Shown piece by piece: positions 28,994-34,789 of a stretch of DNA of 34,789 nucleotides (position 1 is the stretch's first letter; each line of letters opens with the position of its first letter). A program made the translations under genes and the position numbers. The DNA is from a virus: the IMG/VR virus record IMGVR_UViG_3300009164_005523, positions 1 through 34,789 of that record, one strand, 5' to 3'. The notes below the pieces were generated by a model, which did no database searches, was not told the DNA's origin, and saw only the letters and a program-made list of their open reading frames with translations.

Positions 28994-29644
28994 TTATTTA
29001 ATTTCAAATTGATTAAACACATACTTGGGTTTAACTAATATATTAGATCTAGTGCCGTCGGCCATTAGATATCCTATAGAGTATAGCATACCTTGGCCAT
29101 GCTTGTCAATGTTAATCGTTTTGGCCCCATTCCATTCAAATGAAACAGTGGACTGATTGACTGCATTTGCGGCCAGTATCTCGGGAGTTAAAACTAACCC
29201 CTCGCTAGTAATAGTTAGCGTGTCTGATTGGATGTTACAAATTATGTCTATGGTGACCAATGTGTGGTCGCTGGCCTCCACATCGATTATACGCAGAGTC
29301 TGAGCAGAGCTCCAAGCAAGTTTCCATGCTGGAACAGTGACGTCACATTTTACAATTCGGCCTAAATGGTCGTAAAACTGTACTTCTTTAGTTTGAGAAT
29401 TCAACACCTCGGAGGCTGACAGCATCAGTTCAAACGACAAGTGTTTCTGTGGTTTGCGTATGGATATTATCGTTGGAGCAAGAACCAAGGCCTGTTCGTA
29501 TGCTTCTTTTATTTTGAGAAAGGTTTCGGCATCCCCGCCCTTGTCTGGATGCGACTTCTGAGCTAGACGTCGCCATGCATCTGAAATCAATTTCAGATTA
29601 TTAGTGGGAGTGATTCCTAATACAGTCCACGGGGCTTTTCGCAT
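28994..29644 (-). CDS. J-domain (DnaJ-like) protein, 216 aa
   Basis: The N-terminal J-domain has SDAWRRLAQKSHPDKGGD with the HPD signature at 32-34, needed to stimulate Hsp70 ATPase. The remaining 140 residues are beta-rich without the zinc-finger domain of DnaJ, so it is a class C J-protein. It ends 4 bp before the clpA start, which suggests a shared role: delivering substrates to ClpA or to host DnaK. Alternative: a private adaptor for virion assembly. Confidence 0.8.
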   Translation of the reverse strand: MRKAPWTVLGITPTNNLKLISDAWRRLAQKSHPDKGGDAETFLKIKEAYEQALVLAPTIISIRKPQKHLSFELMLSASEVLNSQTKEVQFYDHLGRIVKCDVTVPAWKLAWSSAQTLRIIDVEASDHTLVTIDIICNIQSDTLTITSEGLVLTPEILAANAVNQSTVSFEWNGAKTINIDKHGQGMLYSIGYLMADGTRSNILVKPKYVFNQFEIK

Positions 29645-29661
29645 ATTAACATGTGGACTCT

Positions 29662-29931
29662 TTACTTGACTATTGAGTCGGATATCTCTTTTTGTTTTTT
29701 ATACCATTCGTTCCAAGCGTTGATCTTAGCTCGACATTCGTGATATTTGCCGTAGTTGGCCACAACCACTTTCATGAACTCACTGAGTTGTTCCTCGTTG
29801 GGTTTAACTTTGTCCAGTTGTGAACATTCGACAGCAAGATCGTCCGGCACTGAGGGAAACTTCAGCGTCACCGGAACAGGAGTTGCACATCCAGTTAAAA
29901 ATAGCAAAGAAACCAATAGTAACTTTTTCAT
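29662..29931 (-). CDS. Outer-membrane spanin-like lipoprotein (Rz1-like)
   Basis: The N-terminus MKKLLLVSLLFLTGC is a lipoprotein signal with lipobox LTGC (Cys15). The mature part is short and Lys/Glu-rich with a helix (NAWNEWYKKQKEISDSI). Adjacent to a membrane protein with a coiled coil, it looks like the outer-membrane partner of a two-gene spanin pair that disrupts the outer membrane at lysis. Gap to the upstream gene is only one base. Confidence 0.65.
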   Translation of the reverse strand: MKKLLLVSLLFLTGCATPVPVTLKFPSVPDDLAVECSQLDKVKPNEEQLSEFMKVVVANYGKYHECRAKINAWNEWYKKQKEISDSIVK

Positions 29932-29932
29932 C

Positions 29933-30430
29933 TTATTTTACCTTCTCGACTAGCTGGTTATGTTTTTCTATTGCAGTGCTTAGACTCATGAATGGATCTT
30001 TGGCCGCTTCATTGTGAATCTCAGACACTTTTGGATCCAGCTTACATACTCGATCAATCTCTGTGGCAACTTCGACAATTTTATCTCGGTATACCACTTG
30101 TGTGTCACGAATGGTTTTAATTTTTGTTTTAATTTGTGTTTCAACAACTGTGTTGACCGAATTGCTTTTCTCTTCAGCAACTGCAACCTTCTGTTGCATT
30201 TCGGTTATCAGGTCCTGATAATGTTGATTCAATACTGCGCCACCGTACATGAAAATACCTATGACTGCCACAAACACACTCACGGGTTTGATAAAGGTGG
30301 AATAAGCGGATATTGCAGGAAGTCTAGATATGACGCTGGCAGCAAAGAAACCTGCCACACCGATTGCTGTTAAAAACAACCAAAATGCCGCAGGGAGATG
30401 TTGGATAATCCAAAAGAAAATTGTCATCAT
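29933..30430 (-). CDS. Membrane protein with coiled coil; inner-membrane spanin-like
   Basis: The 165-residue product has up to three hydrophobic segments (about 5-33 and 48-66) and then a periplasmic-type coiled coil (about 73-110, EMQQKVAVAEEKSNSVNTVV) followed by a Cys-containing tail. Typical i-spanins have one membrane span, so this is atypical and could include a holin-like part. Together with the lipoprotein it forms a likely lysis pair. A GAGCC/GGCTC hairpin (30447-30460) lies in front of its GGAGGGAG ribosome site. Confidence 0.55.
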   Translation of the reverse strand: MMTIFFWIIQHLPAAFWLFLTAIGVAGFFAASVISRLPAISAYSTFIKPVSVFVAVIGIFMYGGAVLNQHYQDLITEMQQKVAVAEEKSNSVNTVVETQIKTKIKTIRDTQVVYRDKIVEVATEIDRVCKLDPKVSEIHNEAAKDPFMSLSTAIEKHNQLVEKVK

Positions 30431-30446
30431 AGTAGTTACTCCCTCC

Positions 30447-30460
30447 GAGCCCAGGGGCTC
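30447..30460 (-). promoter_or_regulatory. Leader hairpin before the spanin-like gene
   Basis: Small hairpin GAGCC/GGCTC with inner C-G pair, 2 bp before the GGAGGGAG ribosome site of the gene starting at 30430. It could modulate translation or end the transcript of the gene upstream; no T run follows. Confidence 0.35.
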
Positions 30461-30500
30461 AATATAACTACTTAGTTAAATGAAACTTGATTTTTGATTT

Positions 30501-30935
30501 TTATACCAACGAATTAATATCGTTGATCAATGTAACAACTTTACCAGCGATTTCTTTGACTTTATCCCTGGCATTGGCCTGTTGTTCTTCGGGTGCTAGC
30601 CCCACTGTTTGCTCTCCCAATACACCGGCGTTTAATATTAACTGCTCGTAGACCTGTACGTAACTTAATATTTCATTGGTAATGGTTGCAGTGGTTAGAT
30701 CGTTGTTGGCTTTGGTCAACACCGCTTGTCCTGCGGCATTTAATAAATTAGCCCAAGTAGCGGCAACTCCGCCGGTGAAAAACTCAGCTTCGGTGGGCGT
30801 GGCGGCACTGATTTCAGTGCCCAGATTGGTCAACGCAGTGGCCAATGTTGCTCCGCCGTTGGCAGTAGATTCTGCGGCCAGGCTATTAGCCATGGCGACC
30901 AGTAATGCTTGGGCGTTGGTAAATGCAACAGTCAT
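30501..30935 (-). CDS. Unknown Ala/Thr-rich protein, 144 aa
   Basis: The product begins MTVAFTNAQALLVAMANSLA and is mostly helical with many Ala, Thr and Asn residues, no Cys and no membrane segment. Composition recalls small virion or head-decoration proteins, but no family is recognised. It starts three bases after the IF-1 gene's stop, giving an odd pairing with a translation factor. Confidence 0.6.
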   Translation of the reverse strand: MTVAFTNAQALLVAMANSLAAESTANGGATLATALTNLGTEISAATPTEAEFFTGGVAATWANLLNAAGQAVLTKANNDLTTATITNEILSYVQVYEQLILNAGVLGEQTVGLAPEEQQANARDKVKEIAGKVVTLINDINSLV

Positions 30936-30938
30936 CGT

Positions 30939-31163
30939 TTATCCTTTATATCTATAAACAATACGACCTTTGGTCAGGTCGTAGGGAGTAAGTTCGCACT
31001 TGACCTTGTCGCCCAACAATATATTAATATTGTTGATTCTAATTTTACCGCTTAGATGTGCCAATATGGCAATGCTATTTTGATGTTCCAACTGTACTCG
31101 AAACATGGCGTTGGGTAGAGACTCGGTGACTACACCGTCCATTGATATTACTTCTTTAGACAT
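30939..31163 (-). CDS. infA: Translation initiation factor IF-1
   Basis: A 74-residue OB-fold protein closely matching bacterial IF-1 (E. coli 72 residues) across its length: [20 protein letters not shown], then [20 protein letters not shown] and [18 protein letters not shown], the last block being nearly the textbook IF-1 ending. IF-1 binds the 30S A site and helps IF-2 and IF-3 during initiation. It overlaps the gene upstream by 8 bp. A phage-encoded copy could shift ribosome use toward phage messages. Confidence 0.92.
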   Translation of the reverse strand: MSKEVISMDGVVTESLPNAMFRVQLEHQNSIAILAHLSGKIRINNINILLGDKVKCELTPYDLTKGRIVYRYKG

Positions 31164-31881
31164 TTATGGAAATTAAATACTTTTCTTCATGTCCAGGACG
31201 GGATAGTAAAAACTTATCATCATATTGTTCTACAGTATAGTTAGCACCCAAGGCCTTTTGTACCCAAATTGCCTGTGTGCTTTCCAAGGCAGAACGTTTT
31301 AAATCACCAGCACCTTCGGTTGATTCTAACTTCATAATGATTTCACGTTGTGGTGTGGGCAGTGCATAAAATTGTTGTAGTTTGATTTTATTGTTTTCAA
31401 CGACCACTTTGTTAAAAGTAGTATCGTTGAAAAAGTTTTCAATTGTAGTGATTTTTTCTTTTTCTTTATGTTCGTTGTATTCTGCTGGACTCATTGGCAC
31501 CATGGCAGCTATGGCAGATTCAGTGGCATCAGTGACCACCAATGATTTTGAATGTGTAAACTTCCAAGGCAACACGCCAGTTAGTTTCTCTATTAGATCC
31601 AGGGTATAACATATTCTCTGCGCTGCCTGTTGATTTCGTTTGATTTCAACAAACACCAGAAAGTGGTCCGAATGGTCTTCGCCAGAGCTCACGTCACAGT
31701 CTAAAATCCAACGTCCGTCTTTTTCTAGAAATGATTCCAAGTCTTGTGCTGGTGGCTTGCCCAATACTCTAAATGCTAGAGTAATCACATCTTCGTTTTG
31801 TCCAGCTTTGGCATCGTATAAATCGATGTTGAACGTGGGCAACACCACATCTTCTAAGTCTAGTGGTAATAAGCTACTCAT
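31156..31881 (-). CDS. Unknown protein, 241 aa
   Basis: The product begins [20 protein letters not shown]. It has a mixed alpha/beta character, with an acidic first half ([29 protein letters not shown]) and a second half with strand-rich ends. No catalytic motif is recognised. Its start overlaps the preceding gene's stop (ATGA) and its end overlaps IF-1 by 8 bp, so the three genes form one unit. Confidence 0.65.
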   Translation of the reverse strand: MSSLLPLDLEDVVLPTFNIDLYDAKAGQNEDVITLAFRVLGKPPAQDLESFLEKDGRWILDCDVSSGEDHSDHFLVFVEIKRNQQAAQRICYTLDLIEKLTGVLPWKFTHSKSLVVTDATESAIAAMVPMSPAEYNEHKEKEKITTIENFFNDTTFNKVVVENNKIKLQQFYALPTPQREIIMKLESTEGAGDLKRSALESTQAIWVQKALGANYTVEQYDDKFLLSRPGHEEKYLISINV

Positions 31882-32414
31882 TCTGTGAAATCTTCCGCGG
31901 TGGAGTCTGTCAAGCCTTCGTTGTCGAAGTCATGATCATAAGCATTGTCAATGTCTTCCATGTCCACTGCTTCGCCTGCAATGTTTGCATAACCTTCTTC
32001 AACGTCTTTGATCATAGCTTTGGGTACAGTGAGTTCGATGAGCCATACAGGATCTTTGACCAGTTTTGGATAATTTGTGCCTGAACGGAAATCTTCTTTA
32101 GTTTCAATTTCCAGTGGATGAGCAAACACTCCTTTGGTGACCTTGCTCCTGATGCTGTTATTTTCTAAACGTTCCAACATTGCTGGATCTGGCGGCAGTT
32201 TTTCTGGCCACATAAACGTAGCACTGACCCAATGTCTACTGGTGATGGGACCTTCCACCAGTTCGCCTTTGATCCAATTTGGAAAAGCATAGCAGTCAAG
32301 TTCGTCTAACACTCGTTCGAAATCCATGAGTGTTTCCAGCAAATTATTGCTGTCATGCACCCCTTGGACGTTGTCTATGAGCGTTTTAAGCTCGAATTCT
32401 TTTATAGCTTGCAT
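31878..32414 (-). CDS. Unknown acidic protein, 178 aa
   Basis: The product begins MQAIKEFELKTLIDNVQGVH. It is acidic, particularly at the C-terminus (DMEDIDNAYDHDFDNEGL), with a central WLIELTVPKAMIKDV strand. No Shine-Dalgarno stands before the ATG at 32414, and the only candidate promoter element, GCTAAATA (32420-32427), is too close, so the start is uncertain. Possible phage structural or accessory protein. Confidence 0.6.
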   Translation of the reverse strand: MQAIKEFELKTLIDNVQGVHDSNNLLETLMDFERVLDELDCYAFPNWIKGELVEGPITSRHWVSATFMWPEKLPPDPAMLERLENNSIRSKVTKGVFAHPLEIETKEDFRSGTNYPKLVKDPVWLIELTVPKAMIKDVEEGYANIAGEAVDMEDIDNAYDHDFDNEGLTDSTAEDFTE

Positions 32415-32499
32415 AGGAATATTTAGCCATTGTTGACCTGTTTACATAGAAGTTTTAACTATACATTGTTTTTGGTAGTATCGGTTAAATACTTTTGAA

Positions 32500-32524
32500 C
32501 GCCTGGGACCAGGTGCCCCAGGCG
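32500..32524 (+). promoter_or_regulatory. Leader hairpin before phoH
   Basis: Perfect 8-bp stem CGCCTGGG/CCCAGGCG (32500-32507 with 32517-32524) with a 9-nt loop, 25 bp before the phoH TTG start. It lies in the divergent region between phoH (plus) and the 178-residue gene (minus). No clear sigma70 boxes were seen for phoH. Confidence 0.45.
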
Positions 32525-32549
32525 CTTAACACCTTAGGGAGAATAAAAC

Positions 32550-33302
32550 TTGAGTAAGAACCGTAGAAACGCACAATATGCATCACGCCGCAGTAATAGA
32601 CATGCTGAAGATACCTTCATCAATGATAATATAGTTCATTTAATCCCCAAACCCATTACAAGAAAGGTAGAACTTACTCCTCGTAACTCTAATCAACGAG
32701 TCTACATTAACTTGCTAAATGATTGGTCAAAGACCATACTGTTTGCCGTGGGCCCCGCAGGCACAGGTAAAACAATGTTAGCTGTTCAGGCAGCGATGCG
32801 TAGCTTTAATGCAAAAGAAGTTGACAAAATCATCATTACCCGCCCTGCGGTTAGTGTAGATGAAGATCATGGATTTTTGCCCGGTACGTTGACACAAAAA
32901 ATGGAACCTTGGACTAAACCTATATTCGATGTATTTTACGAACATTGGAGTCACAAACAAGTAGAATACTTCCTAGAAGAAGGTAAAATCGAAATCAGTC
33001 CATTGGCATATATGCGTGGTAGAACTTTTAAACATGCCTGGATCATTGCGGATGAAATGCAAAACGCCACAGCCAGTCAAATGAAAATGTTGTTGACACG
33101 CATTGGAGATGACAGTCGAATGGTTGTAACCGGTGACCTTAGACAGGGAGACAGAATTGAATGCAACGGACTAGCAGATTTCTTAGGTTTAATAGCACGA
33201 ACAGAAGGCAGTAGATCAATTGATATGGTACATTTCGATGTACAAGATGTTGAGCGACATGCTGCCGTGCGAGAGGTTCTCAAAATCTACGGTGAGGAAT
33301 GA
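32550..33302 (+). CDS. phoH: PhoH-like ATPase
   Basis: The only plus-strand gene found. The 250-residue product has an N-terminal basic stretch (RNAQYASRRSNRH), then Walker A GPAGTGKT (68-75), a TRPAVSVDEDHGFLPG block (98-112), Walker B IIADEMQN (165-172) and VTGD (193-196), all typical of PhoH. Starts at TTG (32550), supported by AGGGAG 8 bases upstream. PhoH is an RNA-binding ATPase, common in phages of aquatic bacteria and once tied to phosphate stress; its phage role is unsettled. Its 3' end overlaps the oppositely oriented gene by 16 bp. Confidence 0.92.
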   Translation: MSKNRRNAQYASRRSNRHAEDTFINDNIVHLIPKPITRKVELTPRNSNQRVYINLLNDWSKTILFAVGPAGTGKTMLAVQAAMRSFNAKEVDKIIITRPAVSVDEDHGFLPGTLTQKMEPWTKPIFDVFYEHWSHKQVEYFLEEGKIEISPLAYMRGRTFKHAWIIADEMQNATASQMKMLLTRIGDDSRMVVTGDLRQGDRIECNGLADFLGLIARTEGSRSIDMVHFDVQDVERHAAVREVLKIYGEE

Positions 33303-34069
33303 ATAACATCATCCACTAAAATATATTCAATAATCTGGTGTATCAAGCTAGGACCTAGTGCTAGCTTGATCATCTCCAGCGCATCTTCTGTTTTAATCAG
33401 AATGTGTGCAGGAAATTTTAGTCTACCAGCGCCAGCCAGTAGTCCTACAAATCCACTGCTGAGTTTGATCAAATCGGCATCGGTGTAACCTTTGAACAAT
33501 TCAATCAATCCCTCGGCGGCAGTGCGAGCTTCCCAAGCAAGATATACTCGATACTTGTATTGATTGTAGGGCAAATGGTCAACATATTCTTTTGTACTGT
33601 ACCAAGTCTTTTCTTTGGCAGCGTCTATCATGGCCGGCAATATTAATTCTGACGAAGGTTTTTGAAATACGGTTACATACTCCGGAAATTTTTCTATTAG
33701 TTCTTGAGAAAATGTTTTCTCTTTGCAGTAGAACGCAATATTGCCAGCTTCTCGACGTGTGCGGCCAATGGCGTTGGGATGATTGATCATGAATTGAGAA
33801 TACCAATCAACGAAGACATCCCAGCTGGCAAAATGAGATTTATAATCATCGATGATGATGTCATTGTCCGGTCTACTGTGTCTACCAAAGTAGCTTTTAT
33901 TTGCATTCAAATCATTTTTAGAAATATTATGCATGTACGGCGGCACTTTTTTTAATTTGGTGCTTCTGTTGGCATATCGAATATTTTTATATCTCAAAGC
34001 TGGATGATCTATGGTTATCCCATAGGGATATTCTCCATAGATCAGTCTGGTGATTAGTTTTACCTTCAT
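33287..34069 (-). CDS. Unknown protein downstream of gp44, 260 aa
   Basis: The product begins MKVKLITRLIYGEYPYGITI. It has a basic, Tyr-rich N-terminal region and a mostly helical C-terminal region (SSGFVGLLAGAGRLKFPAH). It starts 3 bp after the gp44 stop, where T4-like phages often have gp62, the small clamp loader subunit. I see no clear gp62 likeness (it is also longer than 187 residues), so it is left unassigned. Its end overlaps phoH by 16 bp. Confidence 0.65.
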   Translation of the reverse strand: MKVKLITRLIYGEYPYGITIDHPALRYKNIRYANRSTKLKKVPPYMHNISKNDLNANKSYFGRHSRPDNDIIIDDYKSHFASWDVFVDWYSQFMINHPNAIGRTRREAGNIAFYCKEKTFSQELIEKFPEYVTVFQKPSSELILPAMIDAAKEKTWYSTKEYVDHLPYNQYKYRVYLAWEARTAAEGLIELFKGYTDADLIKLSSGFVGLLAGAGRLKFPAHILIKTEDALEMIKLALGPSLIHQIIEYILVDDVIHSSP

Positions 34070-34072
34070 CGT

Positions 34073-34789
34073 CTAAACTTTGCTGAGTTCAATCATGCAA
34101 GCCGCAAGATTAATTTCTGGGTCAGCCACCAAGCCATGATTGATGAGACCTTTTCGAATAATCAATACTGCATTGTCCTGTCGACTTTCATCATCGCCCC
34201 AAAGGTCAATGTTGTCGTACATCCAGCGATAGATCTCTTCGTATTCTTCAGGACCGACTCGTCCACAGACCAATTGTCGTGCTTGACGGATCTTACCTGC
34301 TTTGAACAAGGCAGACATTTCCAGTCGCCAATCTTCGCTGTTGGATTCGCCCTTGCTGGGCAGAACTAAATGTCCATTGTTGCAGTTTTGTTGTAAACTG
34401 TTGATGGTCTTGCGTAGGTCTGGATATGTGGCACGTACAAAGCTGTCAAGCACATCTAGATCAAACTCTATACCTTCACTGATGAGAATGGTGGCCACTC
34501 GACCAGTAAACTCTGTGAGGTCTACTTTTTCAATGTGAAAACCCTGGCATCGACTGTGCAGTGCTGGAATAATTTTATTGGGATAGTTACAAGTGAGTAT
34601 GAACCTGGCATTGCCAGCAAAGTCCTCCATAGTACCACGCAGGCTGGCCTGTGCATGCTGACTTAGATAGTCTGCCTCGTCCAGCAACACCACCTTGTAA
34701 TTGCCCATAGGCATGGTGCTGACAAAATTAGTGACCTTGGTACGGAATACGTCCACACTGGTTTCACGACTGGCATTGATTTCTAATAC
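34073..34789 (-). CDS. 44: Clamp loader large subunit (T4 gp44-like), N-terminus cut by window edge
   Basis: An AAA+ ATPase that loads the sliding clamp. The frame is open at the right edge, so the Walker A region is missing; visible in 238 residues are VLEINASRET (start), VVLLDEADYLS (Walker B, about 33-43), an ALRGTMED-type sensor stretch and SRC (79-81, the arginine-finger motif), then the helical collar. It matches the gp44/RFC family. A GTG inside the frame could be read as a start but is within the conserved core. Confidence 0.9.
   Translation of the reverse strand, partial: VLEINASRETSVDVFRTKVTNFVSTMPMGNYKVVLLDEADYLSQHAQASLRGTMEDFAGNARFILTCNYPNKIIPALHSRCQGFHIEKVDLTEFTGRVATILISEGIEFDLDVLDSFVRATYPDLRKTINSLQQNCNNGHLVLPSKGESNSEDWRLEMSALFKAGKIRQARQLVCGRVGPEEYEEIYRWMYDNIDLWGDDESRQDNAVLIIRKGLINHGLVADPEINLAACMIELSKV

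Noticed and set aside
25774-30490. Shared ATTTAAC-like stretch near 25785, 30475 and 32490
   Set aside because: The match is short and A/T-rich, and its distance to genes and hairpins differs among the sites.
33287-34069. Calling the gene gp62 (clamp loader small subunit)
   Set aside because: The position fits, but the length and sequence do not resemble gp62 as I know it.
1-34789. QueC, tRNA genes, CRISPR arrays, integrase or attachment sites
   Set aside because: I looked for QueC-type PP-loop motifs, cloverleaf signals, direct repeat arrays and recombinase motifs and saw none. Absence in the window does not exclude them elsewhere in the genome.

Overview
This window is part of the genome of a T4-like tailed phage (myovirus type), probably from an aquatic bacterium. 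The evidence is a set of recognisable T4-type replication genes: DNA ligase gp30 (partial, left edge), RNase H, sliding clamp gp45, family B DNA polymerase gp43 and clamp loader gp44 (partial, right edge). They are packed with many small genes joined by ATGA or TAATG overlaps. The host cannot be named: no photosynthesis genes, tRNAs or host genes are visible. Six intergenic sites have near-consensus sigma70 -35/-10 boxes with 16-17 bp spacers, so the host polymerase is expected to read them. All genes except phoH lie on the minus strand, so transcription runs from right to left.

Layout from left to right. Positions 1-6.6 kb: DNA ligase, dCMP deaminase, a HEVGH/VWA metallopeptidase-like protein, a small membrane protein, a QueD/PTPS-like enzyme, four small proteins with a related C-terminal motif, a MoxR-type AAA+ ATPase and a GIY-YIG-like protein. 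Terminators and promoters divide these into short units, and one terminator-promoter cassette occurs twice. Positions 6.8-10.3 kb: small unknown genes, glutaredoxin and RNase H. Positions 10.3-13.7 kb: QueE, a MazG-like protein, a phosphoribosyltransferase, peptide deformylase, a possible virion protein and GTP cyclohydrolase I. Positions 13.8-19.4 kb: a tight operon headed by dpdA, with a Gfo/Idh-type oxidoreductase, a zinc-type dehydrogenase, an unknown conserved protein, a possible T-fold protein, a small protein, a GT4-like glycosyltransferase and a small membrane protein. Positions 19.5-24.4 kb: a replication operon (DsbA-like protein, membrane protein, gp43, methyltransferase, gp45). Positions 24.4-26.1 kb: an MTA/SAH-nucleosidase-like enzyme, APRT, an SH3/WYL-like protein and an HTH protein. 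Positions 26.2-32.4 kb: possible virion proteins, ClpA with a J-domain partner, a spanin-like pair, translation initiation factor IF-1 and unknown proteins. The right end holds phoH (plus strand), an unknown gene and gp44.

The main system is a 7-deazaguanine DNA modification pathway. FolE, QueD and QueE would convert GTP to 7-carboxy-7-deazaguanine, and DpdA would insert a 7-deazaguanine base into phage DNA. No QueC is visible. The operon led by dpdA also encodes two dehydrogenases and a glycosyltransferase, which raises the inference that the inserted base is elaborated further. Other notable content is IF-1 together with peptide deformylase (translation), ClpA with a J-protein (proteolysis or chaperone takeover), the MoxR/VWA pair, and a DNA polymerase whose motif C has Tyr in place of the first Asp.
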